A DNA stretch of 64,000 nt, taken from positions 1 through 64,000 of the forward strand of contig CAYUQO010000002.1 in NCBI GenBank assembly GCA_964446945.1. Reading direction: 5' to 3'. The notes beneath the pieces were generated by a model that was given only the letters and a program-made list of their open reading frames with translations, was not told the DNA's origin and did not search any database. The position numbers and the translations under genes were made by a program. This document shows, in pieces, positions 50,481 to 58,112 of the stretch. Numbering within the stretch: position 1 is the stretch's first letter; the number at the start of each line of letters is the position of its first letter. This DNA is from CAIYRG01 sp964446945. Lineage in GTDB: Bacteria > Pseudomonadota > Alphaproteobacteria > Micropepsales > Micropepsaceae.

Positions 50481-52075
50481 GCCGCCGCATTTTCGCCGCC
50501 GCTGCGGCGCTGCTGACATTGGCCACGGGCGCTGCTGTGGCGCAGGTCCCATATAGCCGTATCGTGCAGGCGGCGAATGCGCCGCAGGACTGGCTGACTT
50601 ATTCCGGCAATTACAATTCGCAGCGCTATTCGCCGCTGGCGCAGATCAACCGGAACAATGTCTCCCAGCTCCGTCCGGCATGGATGTATCAGCTCAAACG
50701 CCCGGGCGTTTTCGAGACCACTCCGATCGTCGCGGACGGCGTGATGTATATCACCGAACCGCCGAGCACCGTGGCCGCGCTGGACGTGAAAACCGGACGG
50801 CCGCTGTGGCGCTGGACGCCGCAGATTCCCGACAATGTCATTGTGATCGGTTCGCCGCCGGTCAATCGCGGCGTGGCGATTCTCGATGACACGGTCTTCG
50901 CCGGATCGATTGCGGGACATCTGGCGGCGCTGGATGCGAAATCCGGTGTGGTGCGCTGGGACATTACAGTCGATGACAATCGCAAAGGCTATTACCTGAC
51001 ACTGGCGCCGCTGGCGCTGGACGGCAAAGTGGTTGTTGGCGTGTCTGGCGCCGAAGCCGGAATCCGCGGCTTCATCGCGGCCTATGATGCCAAAACCGGC
51101 AAGCAGCTCTGGCGTACCTATACGATTCCGGGACCGGGCGAACCGGGGCGCGAAAGCTGGGGCAAGGACAGCGCCAATATCGGCGGCAGTTCGAGCTGGC
51201 TCACCGGCTCATACGATCCCACGCTCAACACGCTGTACTGGATGACCGGCAATCCGGGGCCGGATTACGACGGCGATGTGCGGCCGGGCGACAATCTGTA
51301 TTCCTGTTCGGTGCTGGCGCTGGACCCGAATACCGGGCGCATCAAATGGCACTTTCAGTTCACGCCGCATGATGTGCATGACTGGGATTCCAACCAGATT
51401 CCGGTGTTGTTTGACGACACGATCAACGGCAAACCGCGCAAGCTGCTGGCGGTCGCCAACCGCAACGCATTTTATTACGTGATCGACCGCGAGACGGGCG
51501 AATTCATCACCGGTCAGCCCTACGCGAAACAAACCTGGGCGACCGGTCTCGATGCGAAGGGCCGGCCGATCCTGAAGACCGGCAATGAGCCGACCATCGA
51601 CGGCAAGGAAGTCTGGCCCAATCTGCAGGGATCGGCGAACTGGTACAGCCCGTCATATAGTCCGCAGACGAAGCTTTTCTACCAGTTCACCCGCGAGATG
51701 AGCTCGATCTATTACAAGGGCCAGGCGCAATATACAGCAGGCCAGGCTTACACCGCGGGCGGCGGAACTGCGGTTGACGGCGACAACGCCTATGCTGCGA
51801 TCCGCGCTTTGGACGGCACAAGCGGCAAGCTGCGCTGGGAATTCAAGCTGCTCGAGCCCGGCATGGACGGCGTGATGGCAACCGCGGGCGGGCTGGTGTT
51901 CGGCGGCACGGAAGAAGGGAATTTCTTTGCGCTCGATGCGATGAACGGCAAGCCGCTGTGGGACATGCAACTCGGCGGGCCGATTCACGCCAATCCGATG
52001 TCGTTTGGCGTCGAGGGGAAACAGTATGTCGCGATCCCCGCCGGCTGGACGCTGTACGTGTTCGCGCTGCCTTAG
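50477..52075 (+). CDS. PQQ-dependent dehydrogenase, lanthanide-type active site
   Basis: A 532-residue quinoprotein with signal peptide (IFAAAAALLTLATGAAVAQ) and propeller repeats (ALDAKSGVVRW, AYDAKTGKQLWR, ALDPNTGRIKWHFQ). Metal/PQQ ligands: E193 (GVSGAEAGIRGF), N259 (MTGNPGPDY), catalytic D302 and extra D304 (TPHDVHDWDSNQ), the D-x-D pattern of lanthanide-dependent enzymes. The adjacent-Cys pair is absent. QDWLTYSGNYNSQRYSPLAQIN is the typical N-terminal blade. It is coupled to the diheme cytochrome upstream. The substrate, probably an alcohol, is unknown. Confidence 0.87.
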   Translation: MSRRIFAAAAALLTLATGAAVAQVPYSRIVQAANAPQDWLTYSGNYNSQRYSPLAQINRNNVSQLRPAWMYQLKRPGVFETTPIVADGVMYITEPPSTVAALDVKTGRPLWRWTPQIPDNVIVIGSPPVNRGVAILDDTVFAGSIAGHLAALDAKSGVVRWDITVDDNRKGYYLTLAPLALDGKVVVGVSGAEAGIRGFIAAYDAKTGKQLWRTYTIPGPGEPGRESWGKDSANIGGSSSWLTGSYDPTLNTLYWMTGNPGPDYDGDVRPGDNLYSCSVLALDPNTGRIKWHFQFTPHDVHDWDSNQIPVLFDDTINGKPRKLLAVANRNAFYYVIDRETGEFITGQPYAKQTWATGLDAKGRPILKTGNEPTIDGKEVWPNLQGSANWYSPSYSPQTKLFYQFTREMSSIYYKGQAQYTAGQAYTAGGGTAVDGDNAYAAIRALDGTSGKLRWEFKLLEPGMDGVMATAGGLVFGGTEEGNFFALDAMNGKPLWDMQLGGPIHANPMSFGVEGKQYVAIPAGWTLYVFALP

Positions 52076-52094
52076 CTCGGGCCGGCTGGAGCAG

Positions 52095-52436
52095 TTATCT
52101 GTCCGGCGCAGCCGATCGCATGCGCTCCAGCCTTGCGCGTAATTCCCGGCCGCGCTGCTCGATGAGCGCCGTCGCCTGGTCATGCGGGCTCGCTGCAACC
52201 GCCACCGGTGCGTATGGCCGGCCGAGGGTCTGATCGAGCAATTCGCGCAACGCACTCACTTGCACCGGATTGGCCTTTTCCTGTGTTCCCATGGCGATCT
52301 CGGCCAGTTTGTCCATCGCCAGCCGGGCAAATTTATTCTGCGCCGATGTCCGGATGCGCTGCGAGCCGGCGGCAAACGCTGGTGGTGTTTTTCCGTCATC
52401 GGCGGCCGATACGGTGTCATCAAAGACGTAGGTCAT
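52095..52436 (-). CDS. Small protein of unknown function, divergent to the GIY-YIG gene
   Basis: 113 residues, mainly helical: KFARLAMDKLAEIAMGTQEKANPVQVSALRELLDQTLGRPYAPV recalls the C-terminal part of DUF5681-type phage-associated proteins, a weak likeness by eye. There are no cysteines and no signal peptide. GGAGAG precedes ATG 52436 and itself overlaps the CCTATAGG box of the operator array 52448-52560, so this gene should be controlled by whatever binds there. Confidence 0.55.
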   Translation of the reverse strand: MTYVFDDTVSAADDGKTPPAFAAGSQRIRTSAQNKFARLAMDKLAEIAMGTQEKANPVQVSALRELLDQTLGRPYAPVAVAASPHDQATALIEQRGRELRARLERMRSAAPDR

Positions 52437-52447
52437 GATGGCTCTCT

Positions 52448-52560
52448 CCTATAGGGTACAATTCCAAGTGTGGTCCTAAATATAGTCCTATCCCTCCACC
52501 TGCGTCAAGCGGTGTTTTTCAGCCATAGGAGGATTGACCAGTTATAGGACTTATCCTATA
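52448..52560. promoter_or_regulatory. Operator array of ATAGGA/TCCTAT boxes
   Basis: Six boxes in 113 bases: CCTATAGG (52448-52455, a perfect palindrome), GTCCTA (52473-52478), GTCCTAT (52485-52491), CATAGGA (52524-52530), TTATAGGAC (52542-52550) and TTATCCTATA (52551-52560). They fill the gap between two divergent genes and reach both ribosome-binding sites. Confidence 0.7.
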
Positions 52561-52589
52561 TGACTTCCGGAAACCTCCGGAGGACGTGG

Positions 52590-53336
52590 ATGACGGAAAC
52601 AACGGTACCGCCGGCCGGCGATCGGCAGCCGGGGCCCAAAATGCGCCAATTCGTGCTGTCGGAAATCCGCAGGCTGACGGCGGAAAATGCCGGGCGAGTG
52701 CCGGGATCGGGACAATTCAACCGCATCACGCATCTGTCGCATTCCTACTGGAAAGGCGAAATCTGGTTGCGCTGGAGCGATGCGGTGCGCGAAGCGGGGC
52801 TCGAGCCGAATGTGAAAACGGCCAGGTTGGACGACGAGAAGTTGCTGTTCGATCTCGCGGTGGCAATCCGCAAATTCGGCCATATCCCGACAACGGCGGA
52901 GCTGCGCAATTACCGGAAATCGGCGCGGTTATCGATCCAGAAAACCTATATGAAGCATTTTGGCGGCAAGCGCGCGATGTTGCTCCGCCTGAAATTGTGG
53001 GTGCAGGACCGGCCGGAATGGAGCGATGTCGCGGCGCTGCTGGCAGATGTGTGCGGCGATGAGCCCGGGCCGCCCTCGCCGACCGGCGCGGTGTATCTGA
53101 TGCGGGCGGGGCCGTTGTTCAAAATCGGATGCAGCCGCAAGCCGGAACAGAGGACGCGTGAAGTCGCGCACGGAGTGCCGGCCGAAGCGGTGGTGATCCA
53201 TATGATCGAAACCGACGATCCGTTCGGTGTGGAAGCCTATTGGCACCGGCGCTTTGCCGGCAAGCGGGTTCGCGGGGAATGGTTCCGGCTGTCGGCGGAT
53301 GAGATTGCCGCATTCAGGGCACGAAAGACGCAATAA
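52590..53336 (+). CDS. GIY-YIG/T5orf172-type nuclease-like protein with homing-endonuclease repeats
   Basis: 248 residues. The first two thirds hold two helical units, QFVLSEIRRLTAENAGRVPGS...RWSDAVREAGLEP and LLFDLAVAIRKFGHIPTTAEL...HFGGKRAMLLRL, that look like homing-endonuclease-associated DNA-binding repeats. The C-terminal 85 residues (GAVYLMRAGPLFKIGCSRKPEQRTREV...DPFGVEAYWHRRFAGKRVRGEWFRL) are a GIY-YIG-superfamily domain of the Mug113/T5orf172 type, with the catalytic-type Arg and Glu in place. ATG 52590 has GGAGGAC 7 bases upstream. It diverges from 52095-52436 across the operator array. Target unknown. Confidence 0.72.
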   Translation: MTETTVPPAGDRQPGPKMRQFVLSEIRRLTAENAGRVPGSGQFNRITHLSHSYWKGEIWLRWSDAVREAGLEPNVKTARLDDEKLLFDLAVAIRKFGHIPTTAELRNYRKSARLSIQKTYMKHFGGKRAMLLRLKLWVQDRPEWSDVAALLADVCGDEPGPPSPTGAVYLMRAGPLFKIGCSRKPEQRTREVAHGVPAEAVVIHMIETDDPFGVEAYWHRRFAGKRVRGEWFRLSADEIAAFRARKTQ

Positions 53337-53344
53337 ATCCCGCT

Positions 53345-53463
53345 TGTCATGGCCGGGCGCGAAGCGACCCGGCCACCCAGCCGCCGCGCGTCCGCGCGGC
53401 GTAGTGATTATTGGCGCGCCGATGCGCGCCTACTGGATGGCAGGATCAAGTCCTGCCATGACA
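53345..53463. repeat. Nested palindromic mosaic, GTCATGGCCGGGC type, copy 2
   Basis: Same outer ends as 8655-8772 (TGTCATGGCCGGGCGC and GCAGGATCAAGTCCTGCCATGACA), with different inner hairpins (GCCGCGCGTCCGCGCGGC, GGCGCGCCGATGCGCGCC). Confidence 0.8.
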
Positions 53464-53492
53464 CAGAGGGTGCAAGGCTCACGAGACTTGAC

Positions 53493-53867
53493 GTGGCAAC
53501 TCAGAAGAAACTGACAGCATTCGAGCGGTTGCGGAAATGTGCGCTGACTTTTCCGGAAGCGCATGAAGATCATCCGTGGGGCGAGACCGCGATCAAGGTG
53601 CGCGGCAAAGTGTTGGTGTTTCTTGGCGCGGATGGACTGACCGTGAAGCTGCCACGATCGTTTGAATTCGCGCTGGAATATCCCGGCACCAAGCCTGCCG
53701 CCTACGGATTGGGCAAGAGCCGGTGGATTTCGTCGGGTTTCGGAATGCGCAATGCACCGCCGCTCGATGTGCTGGAGCATTGGATTGCCGAAAGCTACAG
53801 CGCGGTGGCGCCGAAGAAGCTGAGCGGCGCGTTGCAGGCGCTAGGCAAACCGCGGAAATCTCGATAG
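53493..53867 (+). CDS. MmcQ/YjbR family protein
   Basis: 124 residues. FERLRKCALTFPEAHEDHPWGETAIKVRGKVLVFLGAD, then VKLPRSFEFAL and LGKSRWISSGF, are the MmcQ/YjbR (CyaY-like fold) pattern of small cytoplasmic proteins sometimes proposed to bind DNA. The frame remains open upstream through the repeat, but GTG 53493 lies just outside it and gives the normal family length. Nothing in the context tells its job. Confidence 0.78.
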   Translation: MATQKKLTAFERLRKCALTFPEAHEDHPWGETAIKVRGKVLVFLGADGLTVKLPRSFEFALEYPGTKPAAYGLGKSRWISSGFGMRNAPPLDVLEHWIAESYSAVAPKKLSGALQALGKPRKSR

Positions 53868-53933
53868 CGCGCGGGTCCGCCGAGAATATGATTATGATAT
53901 TGTCTTGCGGCGTTTCGGCGAGCAGGAAGCGTC

Positions 53934-54437
53934 ATGCGCGCTGTGTTTTACACGACGCCCCTATCCGTGCTGTTTGCCTTGGGCAGTGCAGCAGCAGCTA
54001 CGGCGCAGAACGTCATGGGTCTGGGTCTGTCGGAATTGCATTGGGGTATGAGCCAGCAGGAAGTTCAGGCTGCGTATTCTGCGCTGGGTTGGCACCAGAT
54101 TCCGCAGAACCCCTTCGAATTGGCGGCAAACTATAACGCGTTCGGCTGCATGTTCACGATCACGGCCACATTTGTGGGGCATCAGTCACCAGGTCTGAGG
54201 CGAGTTATTTTAGACAGTCACGATGTTGGGTGTTCGCAGGATGTACAGATGTCGTTGATTCAGCAATTTGGTGGGGCGGAGCAGAAAACGAGCTTCCTTG
54301 GCGTGGTAAGCCGGAATTGGCGATTTGGTCTGAATAATATCGGATTCGAGCAGTACCCGGACGGTTGGCTCCATCAACCAACCCGCATCAGCGTCGTGTT
54401 CGCCGATCTGACCGACGCGGTTTACCTAAGTCAGTAA
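53934..54437 (+). CDS. Exported protein of unknown function
   Basis: 167 residues with a signal peptide (TTPLSVLFALGSAAAATAQ). The motif GLSELHWGMSQQEVQAAY is of the kind found at the start of small periplasmic proteins that bind to outer-membrane partners. Two cysteines (FGCMFT, DVGCSQ) could pair. AGGAAG precedes ATG 53934. No family name assigned. Confidence 0.62.
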   Translation: MRAVFYTTPLSVLFALGSAAAATAQNVMGLGLSELHWGMSQQEVQAAYSALGWHQIPQNPFELAANYNAFGCMFTITATFVGHQSPGLRRVILDSHDVGCSQDVQMSLIQQFGGAEQKTSFLGVVSRNWRFGLNNIGFEQYPDGWLHQPTRISVVFADLTDAVYLSQ

Positions 54438-54447
54438 CCGCAAACGC

Positions 54448-54655
54448 TCCCCTCACCCAGCGCGCCCCGACCAGTGCGGCAAGCCGCACTGGCGGAATCA
54501 AAAAGTAAGCGCGCAAAGCGCGCGGTGCGCGCGTCAGGTCCCCCCTCCGTCTCGCGCTTCCGCCTTCGCCCTATGGGCTTCGGCGGACATGTCGCGCTTC
54601 GACCACCCTCCCCCGTAAACGGGGGAGGAAAACCACTGCGAGGCGCCGGGGATGA
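54448..54655. repeat. Palindromic mosaic between convergent genes
   Basis: Starts CTCCCCTCACCCAGCGC, contains the CCAGTGCGGCAAGCCGCACTGG module also at 44709, then GCGCGCAAAGCGCGC, CCGCCTTCGCCC...GGGCTTCGGCGG, CCTCCCCCGTAAACGGGGGAGG and GGCGCCGGGGATGACA. No gene is seen in it. Confidence 0.7.
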
Positions 54656-54663
54656 CAAATCAG

Positions 54664-55521
54664 TTAAAAATCCGGGGTGGTGGCGGTGGGGATGGGGCCG
54701 ACGTCAAGGCCGAACCAGGATGCGTTGTTCTCGGCGCAGACCTGTTCATCCCAACGCGGCGTGGTTTCGCGGTGGTATTGCTGTCGCGCATTCCACGGCA
54801 TGGCAAAGGCGCCGGGATCCTCGACATGAACATTAACGTTTAGCGACTTGCCGCCATCGGCGACCCGGTAGCGCTCGATGACGTGTAGTTTGTCCGTATG
54901 CGGAGTCCGGTAGCTGTCGACGAAGGTCTTGTCGTTCAACCCGATGGTGTCGATGACCAGTTCATCCCCTTCGTAATGGCCGACGGATTCTCCGAACCAG
55001 GACGGCTTCGGATGGGCCGAATGCGGGACATCGAGATAGATGTGGCGGACCAGATTGTCTTCGGTCCACACCATCACGATCTCTTTCGGGAACTGGAGGA
55101 AATAGACCGGGCGCACGGGATAAAGCACCCAGCCCGGCACGCCGATCGGCCAGCAGCGCTCTTTCGGCGTCATCATGGCTTTGCCCGATAGCGCGATCTG
55201 ATTGACCTTGCGCAATGCTTCGCGCGTCCAGGGCAGAAGAATGGGATTGCTCAAGTCCGCCACGCGATAGGTCGGCTGTTTGTTGTCGCGGCGCGCGGCG
55301 GCGTCATCAACATAGGGATGTGCCTTGTCGAATGTGACGGGGCCGGGGCCGCTTTCGGGCTGGAGATAATCCTGGCCAGTGGGAGAGACGCCACTGGGCA
55401 CGCCGGCGATCCAGCCGACGCCGGGTTCGGGCATGAAATTGGGAATGGTGGGGCGTTGCGCGGAGGCAGACGTGAAATAGAGCGCGGAGAGCACCAAGGC
55501 GAATGAGAACGATTTTTTCAA
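54664..55521 (-). CDS. Exported SVGHYEGD-family protein, paralogue 6
   Basis: 285 residues. Start TTG 55521 (signal KKSFSFALVLSALYFTSASA) with GGGGAGAG upstream, which is the end of the adjacent mosaic repeat. Signature: RCWPIGVP, KPSWFGESVGHYEGDELVIDT, YRTPHTDKLHVIERY, VEDPGAFAMPW, VCAENN, C-terminal TPDF. It is closest to paralogue 7 just upstream (both have IGLNDKTFVD.YRTPHTDKLHV), so these are probably a recent tandem duplication. Function unknown. Confidence 0.7.
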   Translation of the reverse strand: MKKSFSFALVLSALYFTSASAQRPTIPNFMPEPGVGWIAGVPSGVSPTGQDYLQPESGPGPVTFDKAHPYVDDAAARRDNKQPTYRVADLSNPILLPWTREALRKVNQIALSGKAMMTPKERCWPIGVPGWVLYPVRPVYFLQFPKEIVMVWTEDNLVRHIYLDVPHSAHPKPSWFGESVGHYEGDELVIDTIGLNDKTFVDSYRTPHTDKLHVIERYRVADGGKSLNVNVHVEDPGAFAMPWNARQQYHRETTPRWDEQVCAENNASWFGLDVGPIPTATTPDF

Positions 55522-55525
55522 CTCG

Positions 55526-55650
55526 ACTCTCCCCTCACCCAGCGCCGCCAACACGCACTTGCAAAAGCGCAAGTGCGGGCGGCGCATCCTTTCGGACTAA
55601 AATCGCCTCCGGCGATTTCTTCACGTCCTCAACCCTCAAGGGGAGAGGCA
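55526..55650. repeat. Palindromic mosaic between paralogues 6 and 7
   Basis: The inverted ends CTCTCCCCT and AGGGGAGAG enclose CACTTGCAAAAGCGCAAGTG and AAATCGCCTCCGGCGATTT hairpins. The left end supplies the ribosome-binding site of paralogue 6. Confidence 0.75.
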
Positions 55651-55652
55651 AG

Positions 55653-56483
55653 TTAGAAATCTGGCTTCATTGACTGGGGGATGGGTACCACATCGAAGCC
55701 GAAATAGGCGAGATTGTTTTCGGCGCAGATGGTTTCCGGCATGCCGCCCTCGTCAAAGCGCATGAAGCGCTGGATCGCTTTCCATTGCGTGGTGAAGGCG
55801 CCGGGATCGTCAACCGTGACCGCGACCTGGAGCGTGTGGCCGCCATCGACCAGCTTCCAATGCTCGACGACATGCAGTTTGTCGGTATGAGGCGTGCGGT
55901 AATTGTCGACGAATGTCTTGTCGTTAAGGCCGATGGTGTCGACGACCAGTTCATCGCCCTCGTAATGGCCGACCGATTCTCCGTGCCATGAGGGTTTCAG
56001 GTTCCTGGAATGGGGCACGTTCAGAAAGACGTGCCTGATCCACGGATCGCCGCGCTGGATCAGCAACACTTCTTTGGGACTCTGCACGACATAGAGCGGC
56101 GCAAAGCGGTGCAGTACGTCGAATTCCGGCACGCCGCCCGGCCAGCAGCGCTCGCGCGGTTGGAACGGCGGCTTGCCGGCCAGCACCTGGTCATTGGCCT
56201 TCTTCATTGAAGGAATCAGCCAGGGCTGAAGGATAGGATTGGTGAGATCGGCCACGTGATCGGTCGGCTGCCCCGCGCCATTGGGGACATAGGGATGAGC
56301 CGGGTCGGACATCACCGGACCGGGACCGCTCGGCGGAGGAATCCAGTCGTCGCCGGTCGGGCGATCGGGGAACCAGCCGACGGTGGGATCAGATGCGAAA
56401 TTGGGGAGCGCGTTTTGGGCGAGGGCGATGGAGGGCGCGGATATTACGGTTACAAGCAACGCAAGTGGGACCAAAACTCGCAT
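55653..56483 (-). CDS. Exported SVGHYEGD-family protein, paralogue 7
   Basis: 276 residues, signal peptide (LVPLALLVTVISAPSIALAQ). Signature: RCWPGGVP, KPSWHGESVGHYEGDELVVDT, YRTPHTDKLHVVEHW, VDDPGAFTTQW (the usual PW is QW), ICAENN, C-terminal KPDF. The N-terminal region matches paralogues 4 and 6 (NFASDPTVGWFPDRPTG...SDPAHPYVPNG). CGAGGTG precedes ATG 56483. Function unknown. Confidence 0.7.
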   Translation of the reverse strand: MRVLVPLALLVTVISAPSIALAQNALPNFASDPTVGWFPDRPTGDDWIPPPSGPGPVMSDPAHPYVPNGAGQPTDHVADLTNPILQPWLIPSMKKANDQVLAGKPPFQPRERCWPGGVPEFDVLHRFAPLYVVQSPKEVLLIQRGDPWIRHVFLNVPHSRNLKPSWHGESVGHYEGDELVVDTIGLNDKTFVDNYRTPHTDKLHVVEHWKLVDGGHTLQVAVTVDDPGAFTTQWKAIQRFMRFDEGGMPETICAENNLAYFGFDVVPIPQSMKPDF

Positions 56484-56508
56484 CAGATCACCTCGTATAA
56501 ATTATCGT

Positions 56509-56686
56509 CTTCTCCTTCCCCGCGTAGCGTGGGGGAGGTGCCGGCAGTCGCGAAGCGACGCATGGCCGACGGAAAGGGGGGTACTCACGATCCCCCCTTT
56601 CGGGCGCCAGCCGCCCCGCTTCGCGGGGCTGCGCCCACTTTCCCCCACGCTTCGCACTGATGTGCTCGCGGGGGGAAAGAGAAAGT
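56509..56686. repeat. Full-length nested palindromic mosaic
   Basis: Third long member: CTCCTTCCCCGCGTAGCGTGGGGGAGG, GTCGCGAAGCGAC, GGAAAGGGGGG...CCCCCCTTTC, GCCCCGCTTCGCGGGGC, CTTTCCCCCACGC...GCGGGGGGAAAGAG. It stands between the amidohydrolase end and paralogue 7. Confidence 0.75.
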
Positions 56687-56711
56687 CATGATCTACCGCC
56701 ATCAGTTCGGG

Positions 56712-58055
56712 TTATGGGGCGAGGGCTTGCTGGACGGCAGGGGTGAGAGTGTTTTTCACCACCATGCCGCCTTTCATCACGAAACCAACCCGTTCCATCT
56801 CATTGATATCGGCGAGCGGATTGCCCGACACGGCGATGATGTCGGCATATTTCCCCTTCTCGATGGTGCCGATCATCGAATCCCAATTGTAGTTCAGCAT
56901 ATGCGCCGCATTGATGTAGGAGGTTTGTAGCGCCTGGGCGGGAGTCATTCCCCACCTGACGTAATAGTCGAACTGATTGGCCTGTTTGCCGTGGGGGATC
57001 GCGGCCGATGTGGCGCCGCTGCCGAAGACGATGGGCACGCCCGCGGCATGGGCGCGGCGGAATGCCTGTTCGGCAAGCTTCATGCGCGAATTGTGGCCAC
57101 CGGTCGCGTCAAGATCGCCTTTTTCGAGCGCAATCAGATCGTCGAGCGTAACGACAAAGGGCAGCTTTTTCTGCAACAACACCCTCACCCCCGCGTCGTC
57201 GAGCTCCAACAGGTGGTTCGGTGCATCGACACCTGCGGTCAGACAGCTTCGCATACCCTCACCGCCATACGTGTGGCAGGCGACCTTGATGCCGAGGCGA
57301 TGCGCTTCATCCACGACCGCCTGAACTTCTTCCAGTGTCAGCGACGGGCTGTTCACCAGGGTGCCGTCCGGCTTCCACATATGGATCGGACCTTCGAAGT
57401 CCTGGGTGGTGTAGATCTTCACCCAGTCGACGCCGTGCAGTTTGGCTTCGCGCACGGCCGCGCGCGCGGCCCATGGTCCGTTCAGATCCTTGCCCTCGGT
57501 GCGGCCGGTATAAAACCGCACCGTTTCCGTGTCGGGATAAAAATTGCCGGCGCGCGGATTGAGCGACTCGCCGACCACCTGCATGCGCGGTCCCATCACA
57601 AGGCCGGAATTGATCGCCTCGCGCAAATCGACGGTGTTGAAGCCGCCGCGTGAATCCATGTCGGCAATAGTGGTGAACCCGGCCTGGAGATCCGTCTGCG
57701 CATTGGCGAGGGCGATGAGCGCGCGTTGCGCCGGCGTTTCGCCGCCGGTATTGACATGCACATGCGCGTCGATCATGCCCGGCATGACCGTCGCTGTGCT
57801 CAGATCGACAACGCGCGCACCGGCGGGAATGGCCGCATTGGGACCGACATCGAGAATGCGGTCGCCGCGCACAACAATGATCTGATTGTTGACCATGGCG
57901 CCGGTTTTCGCATCGAACATGCGTCCGGCGCGGATCGCTATGGTCTGGTCAGCGGGCGCGAGAAACCGCCTCTGCTGTGCCCCAAGCGGGTGCCAGGCGA
58001 AACCTGCGGCGATAATGGCGAGACAGGCAAACAGAAATCTGTTCTTCCGGACCAT
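56712..58055 (-). CDS. Exported amidohydrolase-family protein with altered metal site
   Basis: 447 residues with a signal peptide (FLFACLAIIAAGFAWHPLGAQ). Imidazolonepropionase/prolidase-like amidohydrolase: metal pair H98/H100 (IDAHVHVNTGG), Lys213 (DWVKIYTTQD), H261 (VACHTYGGEG), H281 (APNHLLELDD). The Asp normally in PIVFGTDA is missing: here PIVFGSGATS has Gly347 at that place. As this Asp activates the water, hydrolysis may be lost or changed. The C-terminal IGTIEKGKYADIIAVSGNPLADI is normal. GGAGGAGG precedes ATG 58055. It is divergent from the ThDP enzyme. Confidence 0.8.
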   Translation of the reverse strand: MVRKNRFLFACLAIIAAGFAWHPLGAQQRRFLAPADQTIAIRAGRMFDAKTGAMVNNQIIVVRGDRILDVGPNAAIPAGARVVDLSTATVMPGMIDAHVHVNTGGETPAQRALIALANAQTDLQAGFTTIADMDSRGGFNTVDLREAINSGLVMGPRMQVVGESLNPRAGNFYPDTETVRFYTGRTEGKDLNGPWAARAAVREAKLHGVDWVKIYTTQDFEGPIHMWKPDGTLVNSPSLTLEEVQAVVDEAHRLGIKVACHTYGGEGMRSCLTAGVDAPNHLLELDDAGVRVLLQKKLPFVVTLDDLIALEKGDLDATGGHNSRMKLAEQAFRRAHAAGVPIVFGSGATSAAIPHGKQANQFDYYVRWGMTPAQALQTSYINAAHMLNYNWDSMIGTIEKGKYADIIAVSGNPLADINEMERVGFVMKGGMVVKNTLTPAVQQALAP

Positions 58056-58112
58056 GGATTTCCCCTCCTCCGGCTGCCATTGTGCAGCCGGTAGTGTACA
58101 CGAGTTTCCGTC

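Noticed and set aside
52095..53336. Toxin-antitoxin system
   Set aside because: The genes are divergent rather than in one operon and neither resembles a known toxin or antitoxin; the operator array alone is not enough.
8655..56686. CRISPR array
   Set aside because: The repeats are dispersed between genes, palindromic and of variable length; there are no regularly spaced direct repeats and no cas genes.
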